Part shown: in pieces, positions 21,272 through 29,760 of the stretch
Layout: every line of letters begins with the position of its first letter
Numbering within the stretch: position 1 is the stretch's first letter
Notes under the pieces: generated by a model
Seen by the model: the letters and a program-made list of their open reading frames with translations, nothing else
Database searches by the model: none
Told to the model about the DNA's origin: nothing
Origin: Flavobacteriales bacterium
GTDB taxonomy: Bacteria; Bacteroidota; Bacteroidia; Flavobacteriales_D; Crocinitomicaceae
Assembly: GCA_947497485.1 (NCBI GenBank)
Contig: CANMHB010000016.1
Span: 17,497-81,496 of the forward strand
DNA: 64,000 nucleotides
Direction: 5' to 3'
Translations under genes and position numbers: made by a program

Positions 21272-21820
21272 ATGAAAAATCTATTATTTATTGCAATACT
21301 CTTTTCATGTATTGAATTGTTTGCACAGGTTAAAGTAGCTAGAATTACAAAAGTCGAAAAATTAGTAGCTAAAGATGAATATGGTAAAGTGAAAGAAAAT
21401 TTTCTTAAATTAAAATTTACATTAAGTAACGGTAAAACTGAAATTTTCGAAAAGAATCTCGTTGTAAACGATTGGTCACTTCAAGGAACAGAAACATGGA
21501 CATATTTAGGACTGAATTATCAAGAGGATGCTTTTGTAATGACTTCCTATTGGGATAATGGTGGGCCTGATAATCATTATAAAGTTTATTTTTATGAATA
21601 CAGATATGATTCGAAAACTAAAAAGTATAAATTGCAAAAATTAGAGGATGGTCCAGACATGCCTATTTTAGGCTTTCGATTAGATGAAGGGTGGACATTT
21701 GGTGGTTTGGAATATAAATATGTAACAATGTTTAAAGACGGTTACGAATGGGTTATTTATACAGATGTAAAATCAAATGGGGTGAGGTTTATTAATTTAT
21801 CTGAAAGAGGTGGCGATTAA
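21272..21820 (+). CDS. secreted protein of unknown function
   Basis: 182 aa with a clear signal peptide (MKNLLFIAILFSCIELFAQ). The mature part is beta-rich, alternating Lys/Tyr/Trp segments: KLKFTLSNGKTEIFEKN, GTETWTYLGLNYQEDAFVMTSYWDNGG, YKVYFYEYRYDSKTKKY, EWVIYTDVKSNG. It probably forms a single beta-sandwich or barrel-like domain. I do not recognise a family. It is preceded by a candidate structured RNA and followed by a rho-independent terminator at 21946. Confidence 0.72.
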   Translation: MKNLLFIAILFSCIELFAQVKVARITKVEKLVAKDEYGKVKENFLKLKFTLSNGKTEIFEKNLVVNDWSLQGTETWTYLGLNYQEDAFVMTSYWDNGGPDNHYKVYFYEYRYDSKTKKYKLQKLEDGPDMPILGFRLDEGWTFGGLEYKYVTMFKDGYEWVIYTDVKSNGVRFINLSERGGD

Positions 21821-22331
21821 AAATTGATAATTACATTATAATTCAGCGAAAGTCATTAGTAAATTGCTTACAAGTAGTAGTTGAAATTTAAAAATTACGA
21901 TAAAATATTGCTGCAATAGATTTAGTTTTAGTAGTCGTTTGAAACCCTCCGATCAGCTAAAGTTGGTCGGAGGATTTTTGTTTAAAACTTTATTGTTAAT
22001 TACAAGCTTTATGATAAATGTGCTTCATTTCCGATGAACCGTTGCAAATATGCTTCTAATTTAGCTTCCAGAAAATAAGGTAGATTTAAAAGTTAGAATG
22101 TTTTTCTAGAAAGCGTTTTTACATCGTTTATTTCAATTCCACCAGCATACAAACATATGTGGGCATTGTTGCATGAATTATTGCAATGTAAGTCTATTTT
22201 GGATCAATTGACTGCTGTATTAGTTGATTTTTTATCAAAATAGTTTTAGTAGAAATAGATTTTATTTCATTCTGTTAAAATCAAACTGCAATTATATTTC
22301 AGTATCAACCTCTTTTTTTGTAAATTTCAAA
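21821..22331 (+). other. 511-base non-coding gap
   Basis: No recognisable gene. It holds a terminator (21946-21979). A stretch open from 22097 to 22243 with an ATG at 22157 (28 codons, MWALLHELLQCKSILDQL...) could be a tiny peptide or a decayed gene end, but nothing supports either. No promoter matching TAnnTTTG was seen close to the CHAT start. Confidence 0.5.
21946..21979 (+). terminator. rho-independent terminator
   Basis: Stem CCTCCGA / TCGGAGG (7 perfect pairs, extendable by a U-G and a C-G pair) followed by ATTTTTGTTT. It probably ends the transcript of the secreted protein about 125 bases upstream. Confidence 0.8.
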
Positions 22332-24698
22332 ATGCCCATTCGTAGCGTTATCACTTTTCTTGCAATCCTCATGACTTTCACATCTTGGTCACTTGATGTT
22401 CGTCAATTTAAAAGATTAAATAAAGAATTGGAGAACCATGTTAATAGGGGCAATCTGAATAAGGCGCTTCAGTTATCCTATCATCTTCTAAAGAATAAAC
22501 TCGATAAAAATCAGCGATACCAAATTTTAACAACGAAATCAAAAATTCATTTTTGGACAGAGAATTTATACGAATACAATCGAACTTCCAAAGATGCTTT
22601 TGAAATAAAAAAGAAGAGATCTGGAATATATAAAGCTTATTATTTTGCCCAAAAGGCTGCTTATTTTCATTATCACATTTTGGCAGATTCAGCGGTTAAT
22701 TATTCGGATAAATCCATGGAATTATTGAGGCAAAATTGGACAGCCAGAAAAAGTGTGCCTTTCCATTTTATTTATCAAATCTATGGTACCGTTTTTCTCT
22801 ATCGAAATGTAAATGGCAAATTTTACTCTAATTCTGAATTTGATTACAAACACAGATTGCCACTTATTTTAAATTACCAAGACACTGCGTTGATCTGTAT
22901 AAATCAAGTTCCCCATTTTAAACAAGAAAAAGCAATAATTTATAGATCAAAAGGTAACAGAATAATGGATCTCGTTGGTTACACTATAAGAAATAGAAAA
23001 TCAGATTTCACAAATTATAATTTCCAATTGAGTGAGTCAAATAAGGCGATAAAGGAATATTATTTGGCTTTAAGTTCTTTATCAAAAAATGACAGCAATT
23101 TTTCGAATGGTATAAAGAGCTTGATTGCTTTGGCATTTTATTGCACAAATAGGCAGAAAGATGGTGATGAAATTTTATGGCCTATTATAAAGCGAATGGA
23201 AAATCATCCAATTCACGAATTAAATGCAGAGAATATCCAATTGCTAAACATTTTGCAAACGTTTACCCAAAATATTATTTCGAAGAAATCAATTGACCAT
23301 AGAATTTATCCTGTTATGAGAATTTACAATTCCTTGCGCAATGATTGGCACTGGTATCTCATTTATACAAACAAGAATTATTTAGACTCATATGGTCAGT
23401 CTCCATCAACCATGATTTCATTAATTAAAATTTGGCTTGATAAGCTTGGAATGGAATCATCCAATTTGTCTGACAATCTGCGATATGAAGCTTTAAATAA
23501 CTATATCCATTACAGTAAAACTTTGGAGAAACTACGGAATAAAAAATTCTTCAAACGAGAAGATAAAAAGTCCGTAAAACAATCAATTTTAAATTATTTA
23601 GATATTCAACAAGTTCAAAAAAAATTAGAGGAGAAATCAGCGTTGTTAATACACATTTTTGCGGCAATGGAAAAGCAAAAATTCATTCTAGTCACAAAAA
23701 ACAAAATCAAAATTGATTCATTTCAAAGGTGGCCTGAATTCAATTTGGATGAAATGAAAACATTGGATATAACAACATTTAAAAAAAGTGCGTATAAGAA
23801 CTTTTTAAGTTCGCCATTCAATAAGGTATTTCGAACAGCAAAAATTAAAAAGCTCTACGTGGCAATTGATATTAAGGAGAATTTTGACAATATGATAATG
23901 GATACCATTGGAGATTCCTTCGACAAACTAAATTTTTTCAAACGAAAAATTAATGTAATTAAAATATATAATCCTATAGATTTTTTTGCCAAAAGGACAA
24001 TAAATGAGTCAGAAATTGGGAATGAAATAGTTCCCTATCTGATCAATTCTAATCAACAACTAGATTTACTTTTTTCGAAAGATATTTTTCATCAGTTTGG
24101 TCAAAAGGAGTTCATGAATTTAGAGAAAGTGAAATTAAACGAACCTGGAATTGCCCATATTATTGGTCATGGAAAATTGAAGCTGGAAAAGGATAAACAA
24201 TCCTACACGAATGAATTGCAATCTAAACAATTTAAAAAAGTTATAAAATCAAATACTGACATTAAATTGGATTTATTAGTACTGAATTTTTGTTTTGCAG
24301 CATACAAACGAAGTATGTTTTACCCCGATCGGGATCTGCAAAACAACCTCATTTCCCACGGAACAAAAGCCGTAATCGCCTCTCCTTTTGAAACAGTTGA
24401 CCAAAGTTCCGCTTGGATATTTAAAAAGTTTTATAGCTACCTCAACAAAGGAATAATGGTCGAAGATGCGTTGCATAAAGCAAAACTGGATTACCTAAAA
24501 ACACATAAAGGTTCTTCGGCACATCCAATCTATTGGTCAACGTATGAATTGACAACGAATGTTCGGCATTTGAAATTGAATTTAGAGTCAGATGAGAAGT
24601 CTGATTATAACAAACGAGTTTGGTTAGTTAGTTCAATCGTGTTTTTACTTCTTGTAATTTCTTTTTTCTTTTTCAAATATTTTCGAAAATCCCCTTAG
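22332..24698 (+). CDS. CHAT (caspase-like) protease with helical N-terminal region, signal peptide and C-terminal TM
   Basis: 788 aa from the ATG at 22332, which starts a signal peptide (MPIRSVITFLAILMTF...). The N-terminal half is alpha-helical and TPR-like. The C-terminal 200 residues form a CHAT domain with the His-Cys dyad His613 (AHIIGHGKL) and Cys654 (LLVLNFCFAAY), plus the diagnostic GTKAVIASPFETVDQSSAWIF and HPIYWSTYEL stretches. One TM helix (about 763-783) follows, with a short basic tail. If the signal is cleaved, the peptidase faces the periplasm. CHAT proteins are proteases in several bacterial signalling and defence pathways; here the partner and substrate are unknown. The ECF sigma/TM pair and mini-HTH genes upstream are candidate regulators. 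Confidence 0.88.
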   Translation: MPIRSVITFLAILMTFTSWSLDVRQFKRLNKELENHVNRGNLNKALQLSYHLLKNKLDKNQRYQILTTKSKIHFWTENLYEYNRTSKDAFEIKKKRSGIYKAYYFAQKAAYFHYHILADSAVNYSDKSMELLRQNWTARKSVPFHFIYQIYGTVFLYRNVNGKFYSNSEFDYKHRLPLILNYQDTALICINQVPHFKQEKAIIYRSKGNRIMDLVGYTIRNRKSDFTNYNFQLSESNKAIKEYYLALSSLSKNDSNFSNGIKSLIALAFYCTNRQKDGDEILWPIIKRMENHPIHELNAENIQLLNILQTFTQNIISKKSIDHRIYPVMRIYNSLRNDWHWYLIYTNKNYLDSYGQSPSTMISLIKIWLDKLGMESSNLSDNLRYEALNNYIHYSKTLEKLRNKKFFKREDKKSVKQSILNYLDIQQVQKKLEEKSALLIHIFAAMEKQKFILVTKNKIKIDSFQRWPEFNLDEMKTLDITTFKKSAYKNFLSSPFNKVFRTAKIKKLYVAIDIKENFDNMIMDTIGDSFDKLNFFKRKINVIKIYNPIDFFAKRTINESEIGNEIVPYLINSNQQLDLLFSKDIFHQFGQKEFMNLEKVKLNEPGIAHIIGHGKLKLEKDKQSYTNELQSKQFKKVIKSNTDIKLDLLVLNFCFAAYKRSMFYPDRDLQNNLISHGTKAVIASPFETVDQSSAWIFKKFYSYLNKGIMVEDALHKAKLDYLKTHKGSSAHPIYWSTYELTTNVRHLKLNLESDEKSDYNKRVWLVSSIVFLLLVISFFFFKYFRKSP

Positions 24699-24735
24699 AA
24701 TTGAAGGTTTATCGCCTAGTTTTTCAGATTGTTAC

Positions 24736-24743
24736 TAATTTCG
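24736..24743 (+). promoter_or_regulatory. -7-like element TAATTTCG, four bases before a GTG start
   Basis: One mismatch to TAnnTTTG. The bases TCTC separate it from the GTG start of the LuxE-like gene, the same 4-base spacing as in the sigma-factor and Crp-type genes. Confidence 0.45.
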
Positions 24744-24747
24744 TCTC

Positions 24748-25719
24748 GTGATTTTTGATTCAAAAATAGTTAATGTCCAAAACGAAGCTGAATTTGAAGA
24801 TTTAGCCCTAGAAATATTTGATTTTCAAAAGTCGAATTGCGCCATTTATAAAGATTATGTTCGATTGCTCGGACGAGAAAACCCTAAATCGATCTCGGAA
24901 ATTCCATTTTTACCAATTCAGTTTTTTAAAACTCATGAAGTTCTTTCTAAACCTAAGACGGGTAACGAGACACTTTTTCTGAGCAGTGGAACGGGTCTGG
25001 TTGGGAGTAGCAAACATCTTGTTTCGGATATCTTAATCTACGAACAATCGTTTCGAAGAGCATACGAACTTCAGTTTGGAGATCCAACAAATCAAGTTAT
25101 TTTGGCACTTCTTCCAAACTATATTGAGCAAGGAAACTCAAGTTTGGTATACATGGTGAATGATTTGATCAATCGAAGTGAAAATGAGCTTTCTGGATTT
25201 ATATTAAATGATTTCGACGAGATAAGAGAACGTTATCATTCAGCACTGAGCTCGGGGAAAAAAGTTGTGATTTTTGGTGTTTCTTATGCCCTTCTCGATT
25301 TAGCAGAACAAGGATTTGATTTGAGTAAAGCAATAATCATCGAAACCGGTGGAATGAAGGGGCGTAGAGAAGAACTTTCCAAAGATGATTTGCACAATCG
25401 AATTAAAAATGGACTTGGTGTTGATTATGTTTCTTCAGAATATGGTATGACGGAATTATTATCACAAGCATACAGCGAAAAAAACAGTGTTTTCCAAACT
25501 CCACCTTGGATGAGGGTAATTTTTTCGGATGTTTATGACCCACTTACAATTGTTTCAGGTGCCTCCAGTTCGATAATAAATGTAATTGATTTGGCGAATA
25601 TCAATAGTTGTTCGTTTATCCAAACCCAAGATTTAGGTCGGAAAGTGGATAATGGTTTTGTTTTGGACGGACGATTGGACTTGTCTGATATACGAGGTTG
25701 TAACTTGATGGTTGATTAA
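24748..25719 (+). CDS. LuxE/acyl-protein synthetase-like acyl transferase
   Basis: 323-aa member of the LuxE-like (acyl-protein synthetase, AMP-forming related) family. Motifs seen: IPFLPIQFFKTHEVL (about 52-66), the phosphate-binding-type FLSSGTGLVGSSKH (about 78-91), and the late YGMTELLSQAYSE. In many Bacteroidota this single-gene family is annotated simply acyl transferase, with an unknown acceptor; it is not evidence for bioluminescence, since no luxA or luxC homologue is near. The start is a GTG, the only reasonable initiation codon, four bases after a -7-like element. Confidence 0.85.
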   Translation: MIFDSKIVNVQNEAEFEDLALEIFDFQKSNCAIYKDYVRLLGRENPKSISEIPFLPIQFFKTHEVLSKPKTGNETLFLSSGTGLVGSSKHLVSDILIYEQSFRRAYELQFGDPTNQVILALLPNYIEQGNSSLVYMVNDLINRSENELSGFILNDFDEIRERYHSALSSGKKVVIFGVSYALLDLAEQGFDLSKAIIIETGGMKGRREELSKDDLHNRIKNGLGVDYVSSEYGMTELLSQAYSEKNSVFQTPPWMRVIFSDVYDPLTIVSGASSSIINVIDLANINSCSFIQTQDLGRKVDNGFVLDGRLDLSDIRGCNLMVD

Positions 25720-25764
25720 ATTCCCATTTAGAATTCAAATAGATTGTTTTATCTTTGATTGGAA

Positions 25765-26160
25765 ATGACACTTCAAACAATTCTCATTTTATCGATTATT
25801 GGCTTATTCGCAGGAATTCTAAGCGGATTTGTCGGAGTAGGTGGTGGAGTAATTATTGTTCCAGCACTCGTTTTCTTTTTGGGATTAACGCAGCATGAAG
25901 CACAGGGGACGAGTTTGTTCGTTCTAATGATGCCAGTCGTGGCTTTGGCTGTGTTGAATTATTGGAAATCAGGAAATGTAAATTGGAAGTTTGCGTTAAT
26001 CATCGCAACGACATTTCTAGTTGGCGGATTTATTGGTTCTAAGTTGTCATTGCGCCTGTCACCTGGTCTTGTAAAATTGATTTTTGGTATTTTTATGGCT
26101 TATGTCTCGTTTAAATTAATCGTCTCAGGTTACACCTCTATAAATTCCAATGAATCCTGA
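25765..26160 (+). CDS. half-size TauE/SafE-type membrane permease
   Basis: 131-aa membrane protein with four hydrophobic segments and the family signature GILSGFVGVGGGVIIVPALVFFLGL near the N-terminus (shown in part: FVGVGGGVIIVPAL), then QGTSLF. Full-length sulfite exporter TauE/SafE proteins have two such halves (about 250 aa); this is a single half, so it would have to act as a dimer. The ATG at 25765 is preferred to an in-frame TTG two codons earlier. The stop overlaps the start of the M20 gene by 11 bases. The exported ion is unknown. Confidence 0.85.
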   Translation: MTLQTILILSIIGLFAGILSGFVGVGGGVIIVPALVFFLGLTQHEAQGTSLFVLMMPVVALAVLNYWKSGNVNWKFALIIATTFLVGGFIGSKLSLRLSPGLVKLIFGIFMAYVSFKLIVSGYTSINSNES

Positions 26161-27343
26161 ATTTGTTTCAAAATTGCATAAACGTGTAGACGAAATCTTT
26201 GAAAAAGTCAAAGGGTATCGGGAGCATTTGCACGCCAATCCGGAATTGTCATTTCACGAATTCAATACGATGAATTTTGTTTCTGAGCAACTCACAAAAA
26301 TTGGAATTCCTCACGAGAAAAATGTCGCAGGAACTGGGGTGGTTGGAATTATACGCGGCACTCATCATTCACTTGAGCAATCGTGTATTGGTTTACGAGC
26401 AGATTTGGATGCCTTGCCCATTCCAGAAGCAAGTAACGTTCCGTATAAGTCAAAAGTTGATGGAGTAATGCATGCTTGCGGTCATGATGTTCATACATCA
26501 ATTCTTTTAGGCGCTGCAGAAATTTTGTTTGAATTACGCAATGAGTTGCCCAATCCCATAAAATTAATTTTTCAACCCGGTGAAGAAATGAATCCGGGTG
26601 GAGCTAGTCTGATGATTGAAGCTGGCGTGCTTGAAAGTCCTAAAGTTTCGAGGTGTTTTGGACTTCATGTTTTTCCTGAATTAGCAGCGGGTTTTCTTGG
26701 AATCAAGGATGGGTTGTATATGGCTTCTAGTGATGAGGTTCATATCGAAATTCAAGGCGTTGGAGGACATGGTGCGTTACCAGAAAAATGTGTTAATCCC
26801 TTAATGATAGGAGCGGATTTTGTGCTTAGAGCACAAAAACTAATTTATGAAAATTGTCCGAAAGAAATTCCGGTTGTCCTGAGTTTTGGTCGTTTTGAAG
26901 CTTTGGGTTCAACAAACGTGATTCCAGACTCAGCGCTAATCAAGGGAACATTTCGCACCATGAATGAAGAATGGCGAAAACAGGCACATGAACTCTTGGA
27001 GAATTTAGCAAACACCATTTCGAAAGAATACAACGGTATGGTTCATTTAAAAGTATCAAAAGGTTATCCATTTTTAGTTAATGATACCTCATTAACGAAG
27101 AAATTTAAAAGTGCTTTGTCAAATACATTTGGTTCTGAAAAAATCGTCGATATTCCAATACGCATGACAGCTGAGGATTTTGCTTTTTATAGTCAGAAAA
27201 TTCCAGTTTGCTTTTTTAGATTAGGAACGGGCTTTTCAGATAAGAATATGAATTATAGTGTTCATCACCCCCGATTTGATGTGGATATAAATTGTTTAAA
27301 AACTGGTATTTTAGCTTTGGTTTTAGCAGCAAGCTTGAAATGA
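26150..27343 (+). CDS. M20D family amidohydrolase (N-acyl-amino-acid hydrolase-like)
   Basis: 397-aa metal-dependent amidohydrolase of the M20D/IAA-amino acid hydrolase group. Metal site: Cys110-Gly-His112 in HACGHDVHT and Glu145-Glu146 in QPGEEMNPGG; GLRADLDALPI precedes them as usual. The dimerisation domain inserts at about 190-300. Substrates could be N-acetyl or N-acyl amino acids; sequence alone does not decide. It overlaps the TauE-like gene upstream and, by ATGA, a small lipoprotein gene downstream. Confidence 0.93.
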   Translation: MNPEFVSKLHKRVDEIFEKVKGYREHLHANPELSFHEFNTMNFVSEQLTKIGIPHEKNVAGTGVVGIIRGTHHSLEQSCIGLRADLDALPIPEASNVPYKSKVDGVMHACGHDVHTSILLGAAEILFELRNELPNPIKLIFQPGEEMNPGGASLMIEAGVLESPKVSRCFGLHVFPELAAGFLGIKDGLYMASSDEVHIEIQGVGGHGALPEKCVNPLMIGADFVLRAQKLIYENCPKEIPVVLSFGRFEALGSTNVIPDSALIKGTFRTMNEEWRKQAHELLENLANTISKEYNGMVHLKVSKGYPFLVNDTSLTKKFKSALSNTFGSEKIVDIPIRMTAEDFAFYSQKIPVCFFRLGTGFSDKNMNYSVHHPRFDVDINCLKTGILALVLAASLK

Positions 27344-27756
27344 AAAATATAGTAGTTGTTATTTTACTTTTCGCTTTAGTTTCTTGTTCAAAAGAAAAAC
27401 GGATTAATCAGCGGTTGAATGGTAATTGGAAGATAAATCTCGTTTCGATAGAGGATTCAGAAGGTTTTTATTTTGAAGATACTTCTGCAAACGGCTCAAT
27501 TAATTTCTCCTTAGAGGATTCAATATCGTTTGGTTTGATTTCTTATAAATTTATCAATTCGATAGGAACCACAATTCACGATTCGCTTAAATTAGATTCA
27601 ATCCATTATCAGTTGAATCTAGATGAAAACCGACTTTATATGAATCAGAATTTATTCAATTTCCGAGTACTACTTATAACAAAATCAGATCTTCAACTTG
27701 AATACTACGATCAGGCTAATTATCGATTAAAAAGATTTGTTTTAGTAAAACAATAG
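27340..27756 (+). CDS. small lipoprotein with lipocalin-like fold
   Basis: 138 aa from the ATG at 27340, which overlaps the upstream stop (ATGA). Lipoprotein signal peptide with lipobox LVSC (Cys16). The mature part begins RLNGNWKINLVSIEDSEG, the N-terminal pattern of Bacteroidota lipocalin-like/DUF proteins, and continues as beta strands (SINFSLEDSISFG, LYMNQNLFNFRVLLITKSDLQLEYYD). A ligand-binding role in the outer-membrane leaflet is inferred only. Reading from an earlier ATG would put 16 extra residues before the signal peptide and is unlikely. Confidence 0.75.
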   Translation: MKNIVVVILLFALVSCSKEKRINQRLNGNWKINLVSIEDSEGFYFEDTSANGSINFSLEDSISFGLISYKFINSIGTTIHDSLKLDSIHYQLNLDENRLYMNQNLFNFRVLLITKSDLQLEYYDQANYRLKRFVLVKQ

Positions 27757-27781
27757 ATTTTACAATTTTAAAGAAATTCGT

Positions 27782-27789
27782 TACATTTG
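27782..27789 (+). promoter_or_regulatory. -7 promoter element for the OmpA-family gene (TACATTTG)
   Basis: Perfect TAnnTTTG match, 13 bases before the ATG at 27803. No well-spaced -33 TTG was seen. Confidence 0.55.
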
Positions 27790-27802
27790 TTTTTTATTTT
27801 TT

Positions 27803-29446
27803 ATGTTTCGAAGAAATCTCATTTTATTAGTTTTACTTGTGTGCGTTTTTAATTTCACTTTAAAGGCACAGAAAAGTCAAAACAACCGCTGGTCAATTGA
27901 TGTTTCTGTTGGCGGTACGAATGCTGTTAAACCTTACTCTCCAGACTACTGGTCAAATACTGTTGGATTTCTTCATACTTCAGCAGGCACGAGATTTATG
28001 TTTAATAGTAAATTTGGTGTTAAGTTAGATTTAGGTTATGACCGTATTAAGAATGATGAGAGTGGAATTTTTTTTAATAATGGCAATAGTTTGCCTTTTC
28101 AGTCAAACTATTTTAGAACTTCTTTGCAGGGGGTTCTCGATATTGGAAGATTGACATCTTTCGAGAATTTCACAAATCGCTTTAGTCTTTTGCTTCACAC
28201 AGGAGGAGGTTTATCTCTTTTAACGAGTAAGGTAAATCCAGAGTCAGACAAAATGGTCAATTTTATGTTTGGACTTACTCCTCAAATAAAACTATCCAAG
28301 CGTTTAGCTTTGAATTTTGATGCTAGTTTTATTTGGCATATTTATCAGCAGTATACCTTTGATATGTATAACCCGTTTTACAAAAGGGGGTTCGATGGTT
28401 TTATTGCTAATGCAACAGTTGGATTGAATATTTATCTTGGTAAACAAAAAGAGCACAGCGATTGGACATATACGCCGTGTTTTCCTGATATGTCCTATTT
28501 AGAACAAGAAAATAAAAAATTAGACAGTTTAAATAAAAATCTTAAAATTAATATTGCAGACGGCGATGGAGATGGGGTTGTAAACATAGCTGACTTAGAA
28601 AAAGAAACTCCAATTGGAGATTCTGTAGATTGTGATGGGGTTAGTTTAAAAAATAAAGACTCAGATAAAGATGGAGTTTCTGATTTGATTGATAAATGCA
28701 AGGATTTTCCTGGTGACCCTCAATACGAAGGCTGTCCAAAGGATATATATTCGATTCTTACCAATCAAAATGGGAATAATAGTTCTGGTAATGATCAGAA
28801 TAATACGATTAATAACAACCAAAATAATAATTCAAATAACATTCACAACACTACTGATAGCAACAACTCGAATAACTCCAATAATAATTCAACAAATAAC
28901 CAGAATAATTCGAATAACAACAATTCCAATAACAATTCAGCAAACAATCAGAATAATTCTAACAGCAACAATTCCAATAACAATTCAGCAAATAACCAGA
29001 ATAGCAATAATACGGCGAATAATAATCAAAACAACAGTAATAACAATAACGCGAATAATTCTAACAATAGCAACTCAAATCAACCTGTTAGTTTAGACAA
29101 ATCTGGTTATTCAAGTATTTCTGACGTTCAATTTGAATTGAATAAAAAAGTAATTAATCCAAAGTCTTACACTCTCTTAAATGAAATCGTGTCATTAATG
29201 AAAGAAAATCCAAGTGCCGTGATTGCCTTGGAAGGGCATACAGATATTACAGGTGAGAGTTCGTTTAACGATCAATTAGCTTTTAACCGAGCAAACTCTT
29301 TGAAAGATTATCTTGTTAAGAAAGGAATTGACGCAAATCGGATTCAAATTGCATCATTTGGCGAATCAAAACCAAAATACCTAAATAATACACCAACAGG
29401 TCGTTCGTTAAACAGACGTGTAGAAATCTACATTAAGAATAATTAA
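27803..29446 (+). CDS. OmpA-family outer-membrane protein with TSP3 and Asn-rich linker
   Basis: 547 aa. Signal peptide (FRRNLILLVLLVCVFNF...), an N-terminal eight-strand-like barrel (about 28-215), thrombospondin type 3 calcium-binding repeats (about 248-310, DGDGDGVVNIAD and DSDKDGVSDLIDKC), an Asn/Ser/Gln-only linker (about 322-428) and a C-terminal OmpA peptidoglycan-binding domain (LEGHTDITGESSFNDQL...NRANSLKDYL). It tethers the outer membrane to peptidoglycan. The Asn-rich linker contains a 48-nt tandem repeat and is unusually long and biased compared with typical Flavobacteria OmpA proteins. It is convergent with the suf genes. Confidence 0.92.
   Translation: MFRRNLILLVLLVCVFNFTLKAQKSQNNRWSIDVSVGGTNAVKPYSPDYWSNTVGFLHTSAGTRFMFNSKFGVKLDLGYDRIKNDESGIFFNNGNSLPFQSNYFRTSLQGVLDIGRLTSFENFTNRFSLLLHTGGGLSLLTSKVNPESDKMVNFMFGLTPQIKLSKRLALNFDASFIWHIYQQYTFDMYNPFYKRGFDGFIANATVGLNIYLGKQKEHSDWTYTPCFPDMSYLEQENKKLDSLNKNLKINIADGDGDGVVNIADLEKETPIGDSVDCDGVSLKNKDSDKDGVSDLIDKCKDFPGDPQYEGCPKDIYSILTNQNGNNSSGNDQNNTINNNQNNNSNNIHNTTDSNNSNNSNNNSTNNQNNSNNNNSNNNSANNQNNSNSNNSNNNSANNQNSNNTANNNQNNSNNNNANNSNNSNSNQPVSLDKSGYSSISDVQFELNKKVINPKSYTLLNEIVSLMKENPSAVIALEGHTDITGESSFNDQLAFNRANSLKDYLVKKGIDANRIQIASFGESKPKYLNNTPTGRSLNRRVEIYIKNN
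28873..29004 (+). repeat. 48-nt tandem repeat encoding an Asn-rich 16-aa unit
   Basis: Units start at 28873, 28921 and 28969 (48 bases apart); the third decays after about 36 bases. Each codes for the pattern NNSNNNS(T/A)NNQNNSN. Units 2 and 3 are almost identical over 21 bases, while AAT/AAC choices vary elsewhere, so the linker has grown by slipped or unequal duplication. Confidence 0.75.
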
Positions 29447-29453
29447 GAGAATT

Positions 29454-29759
29454 TTAAAGGAAGCCTAATTCAAGTTTTGCCTCTTCGCTCATCATATCCT
29501 TGTCCCAAGGTGGGTCAAATACGATGTTAACTTTAGCTGATTTTACGTTTTCGACGCTCGCAACTTTATCTTCTACCTCCTTTGGCAGTGTTTCTGCAAC
29601 TGGGCAGTTTGGGGATGTTAACGTCATATCGATTTCGACATGTTGATTTTCATCAATTCTTACCTCGTATATTAAGCCAAGTTCAAAAATATCAACCGGA
29701 ATTTCTGGGTCATAAATGGTTTTTAACATGTCCACAATTTTATTCTCTAACTCAACCAT
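29454..29759 (-). CDS. SUF-associated DUF59/MIP18-type Fe-S assembly protein
   Basis: 101-aa MIP18/DUF59 protein: VDMLKTIYDPEIPVDIFELGLIYEV followed by MTLTSPNCPVAETLP with the conserved Cys. It lies one base after sufE and in the same orientation as sufS and sufE, so it is part of the Fe-S cluster assembly operon, probably as a carrier or maturation factor for apo-targets. It could be called SufT-like, but it lacks the longer N-terminus of SufT in some lineages. Convergent with the OmpA-family gene (7-base gap). Confidence 0.9.
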   Translation of the reverse strand: MVELENKIVDMLKTIYDPEIPVDIFELGLIYEVRIDENQHVEIDMTLTSPNCPVAETLPKEVEDKVASVENVKSAKVNIVFDPPWDKDMMSEEAKLELGFL

Positions 29760-29760
29760 C

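Noticed and set aside
24748..25719. LuxE homology as a sign of bioluminescence
   Set aside because: No luxA, luxB, luxC or luxD homologue is nearby and single LuxE-like genes are common in non-luminous Bacteroidota.
28860..29080. CRISPR-like repeat pattern
   Set aside because: The regular 48-base repetition is coding, in frame and Asn-rich; there are no conserved repeats separated by unique spacers, and no cas genes are in the window.
28689..29096. Plus-strand 135-codon open frame rich in Ile and Thr
   Set aside because: It is the +1 frame of the repetitive Asn-rich linker of the OmpA-family gene; AAT/AAC runs read as Ile/Thr, with no independent start signal or family similarity.
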